28,297 nucleotides of DNA from JBEKIK01 sp049509395 (GCA_049509395.1 JBEKZY010000019.1:1-28297); one strand, 5' to 3'. Shown: positions 6,451-15,786, counted from the first letter of the stretch. A program made the numbers and translations. The notes: generated by a model not told the origin, from the letters alone.

Positions 6451-9400
6451 TTAACGGCTGCGGCGCCGGTAAATGCTAAACACAAGCGCGGCCAGGATGA
6501 GTAAGGCCCAAGTGGACGGTTCCGGGACCGGAGACAACGATTCCATGCCTGCTTGCGGGCCGCCTGGAATAGCCTTAATTACTACAGTGGCTCCGTTTCC
6601 TATGGTCAAGGTATTGGCCACGATGGAGGTGGCGTCCAGTTCGCCGACCGCGACTGAAACCGTGGCGTTCGGGGTATTTATGGCTGCGAGGCTCAGGATG
6701 CCGTTGTAGACGGTCGTGTTGCCCGTGTATGAATGATTGATAGTGGACATCCATGTACCCGTACCGGATTTGACCAGATTGGTGGGAGAATCTGTATCGG
6801 TGAGTATGACGTTCATGATGTTATTGCCGGTATTCGTGCCCGTAAGGGTTACGGTGTGAACGCCGGTGCCGATATAAGCCATTGTCGAGCCCGTGGCGGG
6901 AAGGAACTGGATGGGGCCCGTGCCCGAGGCGTCAAAGGCCGCGCTAAGGCCTATGGTGAAGCTGCGGTCGGTGGTGTCGCCCGTGCCGATATATTTCAGC
7001 GTGGCGGGACTGGTGCTGGTTGCATCGCCAATTACTAGCCTGTTCGAGGTGGCTTCGGATTGGCCGATGCTGCTCAGCGCGCCGCCGTTGGCCAGTTTCA
7101 TCACGGCCAAGGTGCCTTGGTCGATTGTCGTGGCGGCATCTGTTTCAGTGGGGAGCCTTGTATAGCCACTACTGGTTCCCGTAAGGGTAAGTGTGCCGGT
7201 GCCAACTTTGGTGATTGAGAATCTGTTCAAGGAAGTGCCCAGCCCGGCCCCAATTGAACCGGAAAACAAGCTGTCGGCGTTGTTATTGCCCACGGTGAGC
7301 ACTGTGCCGTTGCCGGTATAATTTTCCACGATGCCGGCTCCGTAGAATCCGTTGACGTTCGAGCTGTACATCAAGTCTAGATAACCGCCATCGAGGATGT
7401 AGAGGTTGCCGTAGCCTGCTCCGTAGGGAAGCGAATTTGTTTCTCTAAACCTAAGCGTGCTACCTGAAGTGACAATGGTATCGCCCTGGTAGGTGTTCCA
7501 CATAGGACTTGTATCACCGGGATTGCCAATGCCAAAGGGGTCGCCGCCGATTAAGGTAAAGCCGCCAGTACCAGAGATCGGACCCATGAAGCGGCAAATG
7601 CTGGTGCCGCTATAGGCGTTGATCGTGACCATGCCGGTGATTTTAACCCCGCGAGTTGTGCTCATATCGAATTGGTTCACGTTAAGCTGCGTGCCATCGG
7701 CCAGATTTATTGAATCCGGCACAACCGCGGCAGGCACGGCGCCATAGGCCCCATCGTAAGTGACTTGCAGCGTCCCTTGATTGACGTAGATCTTGCCGGT
7801 AAAGTTGTTTGCGCCGGACAAAGTAAGCAATCCGGTGGTTGACTTAACTAAGTTTCGAGGCGTGACCAGGCTGGTATTGGGATCCGTATAATCGTTCAGC
7901 GAGCTTGAGATTGTGCCGCTGTTTGCAACGAAGTCTCCCAGGGTGGCGGTAAGCGTGCCACCCGTGAGAGTACCGCTGTTTAGGACAAGCCTACCGACTG
8001 TTACAGCTTGCGAGTTCAGATCTGCCGTGCCGCTGTTAATGGTTAATGTGCCCGTTTTAGGCAGGGCAACTCCACTGCCGAGCATCAAGTATCCGCCATT
8101 CACCGTAGTCCCGCCGGAGTAAGTATTGCCTGCTGGGAAATTCACCGGGTCTGGATTGAGAGTTACACAATTGGTGTTGCTGCCGGCCCCGGCGGCAATC
8201 ACCAGGGAGCAGGGATTGGTTCCATCGGCCAAACCGCTGGTGACCGTAAGCACGGCTCCGCCGCTGCCAAAGCAATAGGTGTTGTTATAAGGCGTAATAG
8301 TGCCTGACAAGGTCGAGGCTGCCGAGGCCCCGATGCTCACCCCGCTGGTGAAGGTAAGCGGATCGGCGCTGTTGCCGGACACGGCAATTGTGCCCGCACT
8401 GTCGGGAGTGGGCTTGGCCAGGAACGCGGTAGTGATGGGGAAGGCTATGGAGACCACTCCGCCGGAGTTGATCGTTAACGGTTGGGCAGAGCCGATGTTG
8501 GTCGCTTGCGCCAGATTCAGCGTGCCTCCGTTTTGGATCGTAACCGTGTTGCTGCTGATGTTGCTGCCCAGGCTCGAGCTCGCGGCCACCTGGAGCGTGC
8601 CCGTGACCACCGTGGTGCCGGCGCTATAAGTATTCGCGCCGGCGAGAATCACGGTGCCTCCGGTGCCGCCGCCGTTGACAATAAGACTGCGTGCCGGCGT
8701 ACCGTCTTGCAAGGGCCCGGTGACGTTCAGCGTGCCCCCGGCGCCGCCCAGCCGGAAGGTGTTGGCGTAAGGGGTAATTGTGCCAGAATAATTTAGGGTG
8801 GTGCTGCCAGCGGCCCCAAGACTGACCGGAGAAAGACACGCGGCAGCATTGAAGTTCAGGTTAGAAGAATTATCGGCATTCATCGCCAAAACGCCGTAAC
8901 CCGAAACGCCGAGTTTGTTGATTAAGCCCTGATTAATCGCGTTGATCGTGGCCACGGCCCCGGTTTGGATTGTCAAGTTTTGAAGAGATCCAATATTGGC
9001 GGAATTAGCCATCTCCAGTCTGGCGCCGCTCATGACTGTGACATCGTTGCCGGCCGAGTTTTTGCCTAATGTCGCGAATGCATCCGCTAATGTTAGGGTT
9101 CCTGCGGTGACCGTGGTGCCGCCGGTATATGCATTGCTGATGCTGGTTGAAGGACCGTTTATGGTAACCGTGCCGGTCGTAGTTTTGTTCAAGCCTGCCG
9201 TGCCGTTGAGTATTAGCGAGACGCTGCCGCTTTGCAACTCATAGGTGCCAGTAGCGCTGATCGCACCCAATGACGAACCGGTGTCCATCAGGCTGCCGCT
9301 TGCGAGCACGATTCCGGTAATGCTGGGGCTATTGCCCTGGATGTTCAATATCGAGCCTCCGTTAACGGTTACTGTATTAGAAGTGCTTCCCAAGGCCGCG

Positions 9401-10581
9401 GAGTTTCCCAACTGCAATGTCCCGGCATTTACCGTGACTCCGCCGGAAAACGTATTCGCTCCGGATAGTATGACCGTATTAGCAGTGGATTTGGCCAGGC
9501 CCGCCGTTCCGTCCAGTTTGGCCGAGATCGTCCCTTGTTCCACGTTGATGGTGGTGGCGCTGGTGAGTTTGCCCGTGCCCAGGGAATCTTGAATTGTGCC
9601 GTTATACAGGGAGACTCCGCCTACATTACCGTTGGATCCGTTCAGGTCCATTGTATTGCCGTTGACGATTACAAGCGTGGTGTTGGCGCCAGGCACAACA
9701 CCGGTATCCCACTTTGCGGCTTGAATGAAGTTGTCGCCGATGCTGCCGGTCCAGACGGCTAAACCATCGGCCCCGGCAGGATTGCTGTAATGTGATGCAA
9801 TATCGGCAGCACTGAGGGTGTTATTCCAGATACGTAAGTCGCTGATACTGCCGCCGAAATAAGTTGAGAGGAAATTGATTTCATCAGCTTGGGTCTTGCC
9901 CAAGTAATCGTTAACTCCTCCCAAGGCCAGACTGCTGGGGAAAGGAGAGCCTGCCGCAGATGGGACGAATTGCGAAACTGCGACGCCGTTGACATACAGG
10001 GTCTGGGTGGCTAAATCGGCCCGAATGGCGTTGTATGTAACCGCAATATAAGTAGGCGTACTCGGAAGTGGACCAGCGGCGTTTAATGGGCCGTTATTTC
10101 CTGTGGTACCCGCTGGTTCAAGGGAGTACCTTAGATTGCCGCTGCCCGAGGTGCCGTAGTTTGGCGAGAGGTACATATGGGGATTGATAGCGGGATTGCC
10201 GTTGGTATCGGTACCGATGCCGTTTCCAAAGTCGAAAATTGACTGACTAAGATTGCCCGTACCGTTCCATGTAACCCAGGCCTCAAATGAACAACTGCCT
10301 GTCAAATTCATCGTTACCATGGAAGGGGCAACTCCCAAATCAACGTACTGATTGATACCATTAAGGACCACGCTGCCGCCGGAAATGGTGGCGCCGTTCA
10401 TTAAGGTGCCAGGATTTTGGCCGCTGATGGATTCGGAGGCGTCGGTGGTGAATGCGTAACGTGCTACAACATCTGCGGGTGAGGAAGGGGCTATCGCCAA
10501 TACGGCCCCTAAACAAAGCACTGTCACGGTTAGTATTCTGGTACAATAGTCGAAGTGCGAGCCTTGCAGTTTTTGCGACAT
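6451..10581 (-). CDS. LamG-domain PEP-CTERM protein with autotransporter-associated repeats (1376 aa)
   Basis: A large secreted protein. It has a signal peptide (hydrophobic ILTVTVLCLGAVLAIA, then PSSPADVVA). A LamG/concanavalin-like domain follows at about residues 38-270 (ARYAFTTDASES at its start, TLYVNGVAVSQF, ISDLRIWNNTLSAADIASHY at its end). About eight autotransporter-associated beta-strand repeats follow (for example VILSGANTFSGGVTVNAGTLQLG shortened forms, LLTLSGANNFTGKIYVNQGT). The C-terminus is a PEP-CTERM signal: PVPEPSTWALLIL, a hydrophobic segment, then YRRRSR. LamG domains often bind glycans, which suits the neighbouring glycosidases (inference). The start is set at the second ATG (10581), because GAAAGGGT lies 7 bp upstream of it and would abut the first ATG at 10587. 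No catalytic motif was seen. Confidence 0.88.
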   Translation of the reverse strand: MSQKLQGSHFDYCTRILTVTVLCLGAVLAIAPSSPADVVARYAFTTDASESISGQNPGTLMNGATISGGSVVLNGINQYVDLGVAPSMVTMNLTGSCSFEAWVTWNGTGNLSQSIFDFGNGIGTDTNGNPAINPHMYLSPNYGTSGSGNLRYSLEPAGTTGNNGPLNAAGPLPSTPTYIAVTYNAIRADLATQTLYVNGVAVSQFVPSAAGSPFPSSLALGGVNDYLGKTQADEINFLSTYFGGSISDLRIWNNTLSAADIASHYSNPAGADGLAVWTGSIGDNFIQAAKWDTGVVPGANTTLVIVNGNTMDLNGSNGNVGGVSLYNGTIQDSLGTGKLTSATTINVEQGTISAKLDGTAGLAKSTANTVILSGANTFSGGVTVNAGTLQLGNSAALGSTSNTVTVNGGSILNIQGNSPSITGIVLASGSLMDTGSSLGAISATGTYELQSGSVSLILNGTAGLNKTTTGTVTINGPSTSISNAYTGGTTVTAGTLTLADAFATLGKNSAGNDVTVMSGARLEMANSANIGSLQNLTIQTGAVATINAINQGLINKLGVSGYGVLAMNADNSSNLNFNAAACLSPVSLGAAGSTTLNYSGTITPYANTFRLGGAGGTLNVTGPLQDGTPARSLIVNGGGTGGTVILAGANTYSAGTTVVTGTLQVAASSSLGSNISSNTVTIQNGGTLNLAQATNIGSAQPLTINSGGVVSIAFPITTAFLAKPTPDSAGTIAVSGNSADPLTFTSGVSIGASAASTLSGTITPYNNTYCFGSGGAVLTVTSGLADGTNPCSLVIAAGAGSNTNCVTLNPDPVNFPAGNTYSGGTTVNGGYLMLGSGVALPKTGTLTINSGTADLNSQAVTVGRLVLNSGTLTGGTLTATLGDFVANSGTISSSLNDYTDPNTSLVTPRNLVKSTTGLLTLSGANNFTGKIYVNQGTLQVTYDGAYGAVPAAVVPDSINLADGTQLNVNQFDMSTTRGVKITGMVTINAYSGTSICRFMGPISGTGGFTLIGGDPFGIGNPGDTSPMWNTYQGDTIVTSGSTLRFRETNSLPYGAGYGNLYILDGGYLDLMYSSNVNGFYGAGIVENYTGNGTVLTVGNNNADSLFSGSIGAGLGTSLNRFSITKVGTGTLTLTGTSSGYTRLPTETDAATTIDQGTLAVMKLANGGALSSIGQSEATSNRLVIGDATSTSPATLKYIGTGDTTDRSFTIGLSAAFDASGTGPIQFLPATGSTMAYIGTGVHTVTLTGTNTGNNIMNVILTDTDSPTNLVKSGTGTWMSTINHSYTGNTTVYNGILSLAAINTPNATVSVAVGELDATSIVANTLTIGNGATVVIKAIPGGPQAGMESLSPVPEPSTWALLILAALVFSIYRRRSR

Positions 10582-10588
10582 AGACATT

Positions 10589-10596
10589 ACCCTTTC
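10589..10596 (-). promoter_or_regulatory. Ribosome binding site GAAAGGGT
   Basis: GAAAGGGT on the - strand, 7 bp before the ATG at 10581. It is identical in sequence and spacing to the site before the gene starting at 5924, and decides for the second of two in-frame ATGs. Confidence 0.7.
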
Positions 10597-10642
10597 TAAA
10601 GCAAAAAATGAGAAATGTAATAAGATTTGAAGAAACCCATCG

Positions 10643-10689
10643 CTCTAATCTGTCACGGCCTCTGATCTGTCGCGAACTCTAATCTGCTG
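10643..10689. repeat. Three tandem copies of a 17-bp unit
   Basis: CTCTAATCTGTCACGGC, CTCTGATCTGTCGCGAA and a third partial CTCTAATCTGCTG start exactly 17 bp apart (10643, 10660, 10677). They lie 60-110 bp upstream of the LamG gene start. The conserved core TCTRATCTG on a roughly 1.6-turn period suggests a protein-binding array, but this is inference. Confidence 0.7.
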
Positions 10690-11105
10690 AAAAAAAGAAT
10701 TGTTAATACTTGTTTAAGTCCCGGCAAACGCATTCCCATTGCCTAGCAGGGGCAACCTGGAAATCAAGGAACTAGTTGAGGATGTATGAGAATGACAATC
10801 TTCCATTCTTAGGCATCTTGCTCTATGGACTCAAAACATCAAATGCCGCTGCCTCTTTAAAAAACAACTCACCCCATGTCCTATAATCTTTGAGTGAAAA
10901 TGCCAAAAATGGACGCACACCTTAAAAAAAAGGTATAAAACCAACCCTCTTATCTATTTAAACATGCTTCAGTGTAGCAACATAAATTGGTTTTTCAAGC
11001 ATTAACTTGTGGGAAAAATGGATTTCTTGTAATCATACATAAATAGGGGGGCTTGATAACTGCATGCTATAGGCAAGATACTTGTACTTCAAATATAATT
11101 GGACC

Positions 11106-11120
11106 GGCAGTTCAACTGCC
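11106..11120. repeat. Palindromic dispersed repeat, copy C (degenerate core)
   Basis: GGCAGTTCAACTGCC, the 7-bp inner arms of the dispersed palindrome; the outer G/C arms have decayed. It abuts the remnant sugar-porter tail at 11121 and lies about 125 bp past the GH92 stop. Confidence 0.7.
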
Positions 11121-11204
11121 TCCTATTTCCTATTCGCGACATTCCTCCTGCCCGAGACCAAAGGCAAAACTCTCGAGGAAATCGAAGAACATTTCACGAA
11201 ATGA
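11121..11204 (+). pseudogene. Remnant: C-terminal tail of an MFS sugar porter
   Basis: The + strand reads in frame to a TGA at 11202 with the peptide FATFLLPETKGKTLEEIEEHF, then TK. The motif LPETKGxTLEEIE is the hallmark C-terminus of the sugar porter family (XylE/GalP/GLUT-like) of the major facilitator superfamily. Only 27 codons remain; upstream the frame runs straight into palindrome copy C and AT-rich sequence. The rest of the gene is gone. It is convergent with the GH92 gene and is unrelated to the intact FucP-like permease at 14555-15748, which lacks this motif. Confidence 0.8.
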
Positions 11205-11245
11205 AGTTTACATCCGGTTCTTGAATCAGGGCATGTATGGCCGTG
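11205..11245. other. Short gap between remnant and GH92 stop
   Basis: Forty bases with no hairpin or T-tract. No intrinsic terminator for the GH92 operon is visible here; palindrome copy C (11106-11120) is the nearest hairpin. Confidence 0.5.
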
Positions 11246-13453
11246 TTACTTGGCAGGATTTATCTCGCGCAAGGCGAGTGCCGGGTCGAATTCGCCGCCG
11301 CATCCCCACGCTGAAGGCGCCGGGCCCATCGTGAATTCCAGAACGCCGCCATTTAGAATGTCCTGGTGGCGTATCATGGGAATATCCAGCGGTTTGCCGT
11401 TTAACGCCGCCGACTGAATGTATATATTGTCGGCAGAAACGTTCGTGCCCAAAATAGCGAAAGCTTTGCCGCTGGGAAGATGAAACGTGATCTTGGGAAC
11501 GCTCGGGCCGTGCAGATAGTAAACGTCTTGTCCGGCGAAGGGGAAGAAGCCGGCTGTAAGGAACACGTACAGCGAACCCATGGCCCCGCTGTCTTCGTCG
11601 CCCGGATACCCGCGGTCGTCGAATTGTTTTCGCAGTTCGTTGGCCCAATATGAAGCCAGGTATGGGCGATTGACCGCGTCGAAAAGCCAGATGGTCATGA
11701 AAGACGGCTCGTTCGTAAAGTCGATGAGGTTATTTCGCAGCGCGAAACACAGCCGTTCGATGAATTTATTCCGCCCGCCCATCTTTTGCACCATGCCGGG
11801 TACGTCATGTGGAATAAAATAAGAGTAGATCCAGCAGGTGCCCTCGTAAAAATCGGTGTTATAGCCCTTGCGCGGCGGAGTGGGCGCAAAACGGCCGTCT
11901 TCGCGCCGCGCGCGGACAAAGCCCGCATAGCCGCTGTCCTCGGCGGTCGGATCCCAAACGTTCTCCCAGTTCCGCGAGCGTTTGAGATAACGCTGATAGT
12001 CGTCGGTTTTGCCCAAACCCTTGGCGACCTGAGCCGCGCAAAAATCGTTGTAAGCGAAGGCCAGCGTGCTCGAACCCGATTTCATCCGCCTGCAATAGTC
12101 GTTCTTTTCGTCCAGTGAGACGTAGCCGCGATCGCGATAATTCGCCGTGCGATTTTGATCGGCCTGAAAACGGAGCAGTTCATAAGCGTCATCCCAATTT
12201 ACTCCGGGGATCGACTTGACGTAGGCGTCGGCAATGACGTTGTCCGCCTCGTCGCCGCCTTGGCCGACTTTGTATTCCTTGCCCTGAATGAACGCCGTTG
12301 CCACGTACCCGTTGTGTTTATGTCGATCGATGAAGGAATTGACGTTGTCGCGAACCACGTCCGGGCGAATGACGGCCATCAGCGGGAATAGCGTTTTCCA
12401 GGTGTCCCACAGCGTATAATGATCGTCCCAAAACGGCGAAGCGGAGTCCCAATTGCCGTTGTCGCCCGTGCGGTCGCGCGGCTGGACCATGGTATGGAAC
12501 AACGAAGAATAGAACTTGCGCATTTCCCGCGGGGAGGCGTTTTCCAATTCGATCGCGGCCAGGGCCTTGTCCCAGGCTTCCGCCGCATGCGATTTCAGCC
12601 CGTCAAAATCCCATCCCGGTATTTCCCGGGCAAGCCAGGCGTCGGCCTGTGCCTGGGACTTGAATGAGACGGCGATTTTCAAATAGACGACTTCGTTTGC
12701 TGCCGTATTAAAGCCGGTAAAAGCCCCGAATCTTTTATTTTCCTTCAAGACGGCTTGGGTCGCGCCGGCGTGAACGTCGGCGTCTTCCCAAATCCCAAAA
12801 GACTCCGGCTTTTTGGAAAATTTGGCGCAGAAATAAACTTTGTACTGGGCGGGATTCCAGTTTCCCCAGAATGTTCCCCTGCCGCTGATCGCGCCCGTCT
12901 CAGGATCGATATTTAACGATCCATCGGACATCACGGCGGAGTCGCCCAGCTTGCGGGCCGCGTCGATGAGTATATGCGAATCGTCAGAGGCGGGAAAGGT
13001 GAATTTGTACAAAGCGCTGTGCCTGCCGGGCGCGACTTCGCACAAAATGCCGTAACGAAGCAAACGGACTTGATACCCGTAACAGGCGGCCTTTTCGTCT
13101 GCCTTGGGCGAGGCGTGTTCCGATTCCAGTGTTTTAAGCCCGATCTGAGGCGAGATCAAAAAATTGCCGTACGAGGGCGTGCCGCCCGTGCCCTGGGTAT
13201 GCAGTTGCGAAAACCCCGCGATGTCCTGGCCGGGCAGGTATCCGGCCGTGCGGCCATTGAGCGTGTCAGGACTCGGGTATATCGAGGCGTGAGGTAGGCA
13301 TGCGCCGGGAACGCAGGAACCATATCTGTACGCCACGCCCAGCATGGGATCGACCACGTCCGACAAGCGGTGGGTTTTTAATGCGGACTGTGCAAAAGCC
13401 CCGCCTGCGACGATCAACAGACAGAGGGTAGTAGTAAGGGCGTAACGAATCAT
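11246..13453 (-). CDS. GH92 family glycosidase (alpha-mannosidase-like), secreted
   Basis: 735 residues, close to the usual length of family 92 glycoside hydrolases, which are calcium-dependent exo-acting alpha-mannosidases. A signal peptide (MIRYALTTTLCLLIVAGGAFA) targets it to the periplasm or outside. Family features in order: VVDPMLG near residue 34, GRTAGYLPGQDIAGFSQLH near 68-86, FWDDHYTLWDTWKTLFPLM near 340-358, GDEADNVIADAY near 398, and the acidic GDEDSGAMGSLYVF near 616, where the catalytic base of the family is expected. The C-terminal FAILGTNVSADNIYIQSAALNG and GGVLEFTMG also match. It is the last gene of the MFS-ROK-GH92 operon; its ATG overlaps the ROK stop by 4 bp. The inferred role is release of mannose from glycans for import by the permease. 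The exact linkage cannot be told from sequence. Confidence 0.9.
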   Translation of the reverse strand: MIRYALTTTLCLLIVAGGAFAQSALKTHRLSDVVDPMLGVAYRYGSCVPGACLPHASIYPSPDTLNGRTAGYLPGQDIAGFSQLHTQGTGGTPSYGNFLISPQIGLKTLESEHASPKADEKAACYGYQVRLLRYGILCEVAPGRHSALYKFTFPASDDSHILIDAARKLGDSAVMSDGSLNIDPETGAISGRGTFWGNWNPAQYKVYFCAKFSKKPESFGIWEDADVHAGATQAVLKENKRFGAFTGFNTAANEVVYLKIAVSFKSQAQADAWLAREIPGWDFDGLKSHAAEAWDKALAAIELENASPREMRKFYSSLFHTMVQPRDRTGDNGNWDSASPFWDDHYTLWDTWKTLFPLMAVIRPDVVRDNVNSFIDRHKHNGYVATAFIQGKEYKVGQGGDEADNVIADAYVKSIPGVNWDDAYELLRFQADQNRTANYRDRGYVSLDEKNDYCRRMKSGSSTLAFAYNDFCAAQVAKGLGKTDDYQRYLKRSRNWENVWDPTAEDSGYAGFVRARREDGRFAPTPPRKGYNTDFYEGTCWIYSYFIPHDVPGMVQKMGGRNKFIERLCFALRNNLIDFTNEPSFMTIWLFDAVNRPYLASYWANELRKQFDDRGYPGDEDSGAMGSLYVFLTAGFFPFAGQDVYYLHGPSVPKITFHLPSGKAFAILGTNVSADNIYIQSAALNGKPLDIPMIRHQDILNGGVLEFTMGPAPSAWGCGGEFDPALALREINPAK

Positions 13454-14565
13454 GTCGGGTTTCCCGTATCCAGTGCGTGCAATGCAAAGGCGTAGGCGCC
13501 GATGGATACGGCCCGGCTTGTGCCCAGCCTGGATAGGCCGACGCCGATGCGCTTCAGCGGATCATAAGCGACTTTCCTATTGGAGTTGGGCACGTCGATT
13601 TCACAAGCCTGACCGCGAATGAAGGCCGCCATCTGCTCGGCATCTTCCAGGTTGAAGGCCGTCAGTTCGGTGCGGTGGAACTTTGATCCGTCAAACATAT
13701 CATATGTGCTGTTGATTTCCTCGACTACTCGGGGCAGGAAAAACTTTGACGCCGCCGCCAATCCGCCGCCGATTACAATCAGCCCGTCGATCAGCGTAAT
13801 TGCGTTGGCCAAGGCGTCGCCGATGGCCTCGCCCATCTCCTGGAAAGCTAAAACGGCGGCCTGGGGATCGCCTTGACCAGAATCGTTGGCAAACCCGTAA
13901 ATTTCTTTGGGCGTAGGCGGGATTTCGTGCTTGACCCGGCTATGTGCCAGGTAAACTCGCTGAACGCCCCGAATACTGACGCTTTCTTCGGCCGAGGAGC
14001 GGTTGTAGAGTTTGTTTCGCATCGCCCAGACTTCGGCGGCGGCGGCATTGTCGCCGATGAAGAGTTCCCCTTTTCGCACGATGCCCCCGCCAAAACCCGT
14101 ACCAAGCGTGATTCCAAACAGGTTCTCGTAGCGTTTGCCGCTGCCGCCGGCCTTTAATCTTTCGTTGACGTACGGCAGGAAACCCGAGATGGCCTCGCCA
14201 TAGACGAACAAATCGCCGTCGTTGTTGATAAATACCGGCAGGCGGAATTCATCTTCCAGCATCGGCCCGACGGCCACGCCTCCGCGAAAAGCGGGCAGGT
14301 TGGCTAGGTCGCCGATGATTCCCGCCGGATAATCGGCCGGACCGGGAAAGGCGAAACTTATGGCCACGGGCTTTACCTGGAGGGCCCTGTGGACCTGCGA
14401 AAATCCTTCCACCAGGGTTTTCAGACACTTCTTCAGATCGTGGCCGTTTGACGGCATCCTGATAGGTTCGACGATTTCTTCATTTGCCCGGGTCGCCGAA
14501 AAAACGAAGTTCGTTCCCCCCGCGTCAAGGGTCATAACGGTGCGTTGATCGTTTTCAATTTTCAT
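13450..14565 (-). CDS. ROK family sugar kinase-like protein
   Basis: 371 residues from the chosen start. The N-terminal phosphate loop reads TLDAGGTNFVFSATR. ISFAFPGPADYPAG, the catalytic region FINNDGDLFVYGEAI (putative base Asp in NND) and the second glycine motif LGTGFGGGIV follow in ROK order. The zinc-binding motif usual in ROK kinases (GHxx...CxCGxxGCxE) is absent; that position reads IGDNAAAAEVWAMRNKLYNRS. A C-terminal extra segment (about 300-340) precedes GVGLSRLGTSRAVSIGAYAFAL. It probably phosphorylates the imported hexose, perhaps mannose or glucose (inference). The start is set at 14565 (MKIENDQRT), overlapping the permease gene by 11 bp; the longer frame from 14604 adds an unlikely leader. 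The stop overlaps the GH92 start. Confidence 0.85.
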   Translation of the reverse strand: MKIENDQRTVMTLDAGGTNFVFSATRANEEIVEPIRMPSNGHDLKKCLKTLVEGFSQVHRALQVKPVAISFAFPGPADYPAGIIGDLANLPAFRGGVAVGPMLEDEFRLPVFINNDGDLFVYGEAISGFLPYVNERLKAGGSGKRYENLFGITLGTGFGGGIVRKGELFIGDNAAAAEVWAMRNKLYNRSSAEESVSIRGVQRVYLAHSRVKHEIPPTPKEIYGFANDSGQGDPQAAVLAFQEMGEAIGDALANAITLIDGLIVIGGGLAAASKFFLPRVVEEINSTYDMFDGSKFHRTELTAFNLEDAEQMAAFIRGQACEIDVPNSNRKVAYDPLKRIGVGLSRLGTSRAVSIGAYAFALHALDTGNPT

Positions 14566-15748
14566 GGGCGATAGTTCTTTGTTTAAGTGAAACCAAGGAA
14601 ACAAACAACAAATACAACGTGCAGGCCAGTGGAACGGCGAATCCCATTGTTACCGCTGCCGCGTCGGAATATTTCATTTTTAAGGCCGCATCGACGACGA
14701 TTCCCACCAAAGGCGGCACAAAGGCCCCGCCCACGATCGCCGTGACCATCAACCCCGATATCTCGTTGGTCCTCTGGGGCATGTTATTTACCGTGATGGA
14801 AAAGATCAGGGGAAAGATATTTGCGCAACCAATGCCGGCCAACATGATGCACACAATTGCAAGGTCCCGGTCATCGACAAAAAGCAGCCCCAAAAATCCC
14901 GCTATCGCGATTAGCACCGTAAGGATCAAAAACTTCTTGGCCGCAATCCAATTCAACACCACCGAGCCCAGAAATCGTCCCATGAAAAGGCAGATAAAAA
15001 AGAAAGTGTTCCCTAATATTCCCCAGGTTTTAAGATCGATGCCGAATTTTCCGCTTAAATAAATGGATATGTGGCTGCTGAAACTCACTTCCGTTCCAAC
15101 GTATAGAAAAATGCCCAGCACCATCATTAGGATATATCCGTTGCCCAAAAGCGAAAGGCACGAGGCCATAGTCGCCGGTTTTGCACTGGCGTCCTTATGT
15201 TCCTCAATCCGAGTCATGGCGATCATGACTATGGTAAATAGCATGGCGATGCTGTAAATTGGGAACAGGATCCAAAAGTCAATGCCGCACCATTTTGCCG
15301 CGGCAAAGGGAATCAGCGATCCGGACATGGATCCTATTACTTTAACGGTCTGGCCGATAGTCAGATTGCGGGAATATTTCTCGGGCGGAGAAACGTCGCG
15401 CATGATGGGATTGCCGGCCACCTGCAGTATGCTGGCGCCCGCTCCCAGCAAGAATATCGCCGCCAATAACATTATATATTCCGTCATTCCAAAAATCGGA
15501 ATGACAAGGCCGATCAAGGCAATGACCAATCCCAGGAGCAGTATGAATTTCTTCCCCGTCCGATCTTGTATAACGCCCGTCGGCACCGAGAGAATACCGA
15601 ACATTATAAAACCCACAAAGGGAATCATTTGGGCCATGAAATTCGAGAGCTGGAAATGCTCTTTGGCCAAACCTGTAAGCGGGCCCACCGCGTCGCCGAA
15701 TCCCATGCACAAAAACGCCAAAAGGATGGGAAAGGTTTTATTCTTCAT
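14555..15748 (-). CDS. MFS sugar permease, FucP-like
   Basis: 397 residues with about 12 hydrophobic segments, an inner-membrane sugar:proton symporter of the major facilitator superfamily. The N-terminal half has GDAVGPLTGLAKEHFQLSNFMAQ and SVPTGVIQDRTGKKFILLLG (cytoplasmic loop 2-3 motif), then AGNPIMRDVSPPEKYSRNLTIGQ, a pattern typical of the L-fucose/glucose-galactose permease (FucP/GluP) group. The C-terminal half has GRFLGSVVLNW and CANIFPLIFSITVNNMPQRTNEISGL. The ATG at 15748 follows GGAAGGGAG by 5 bp and is about 30 bp from a predicted transcription start. The longer frame from 15787 would begin inside the -10 hexamer. It is the first gene of the operon with ROK and GH92. The substrate is likely a hexose released by the neighbouring glycosidases. 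Confidence 0.88.
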   Translation of the reverse strand: MKNKTFPILLAFLCMGFGDAVGPLTGLAKEHFQLSNFMAQMIPFVGFIMFGILSVPTGVIQDRTGKKFILLLGLVIALIGLVIPIFGMTEYIMLLAAIFLLGAGASILQVAGNPIMRDVSPPEKYSRNLTIGQTVKVIGSMSGSLIPFAAAKWCGIDFWILFPIYSIAMLFTIVMIAMTRIEEHKDASAKPATMASCLSLLGNGYILMMVLGIFLYVGTEVSFSSHISIYLSGKFGIDLKTWGILGNTFFFICLFMGRFLGSVVLNWIAAKKFLILTVLIAIAGFLGLLFVDDRDLAIVCIMLAGIGCANIFPLIFSITVNNMPQRTNEISGLMVTAIVGGAFVPPLVGIVVDAALKMKYSDAAAVTMGFAVPLACTLYLLFVSLVSLKQRTIAHEN

Positions 15749-15786
15749 GCAACTCCCTTCCGATAAACATGGCAAAACAAGCGTCA

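Larger units (their letters stand above)
10597..11120. other. Intergenic region upstream of the LamG gene
   Basis: AT-rich spacer between the LamG gene start and the end of the GH92 gene. It contains a 17-bp triple repeat (10643-10689) and, at its right end, a degenerate palindrome. It should hold the LamG gene promoter, but no pair of hexamers stands out. Positions 10700-11100 show no coding potential that I recognise. Confidence 0.55.

Noticed and set aside
10643..10689. CRISPR array
   Set aside because: Only three short 17-bp direct repeats without spacers; no cas genes in the window.
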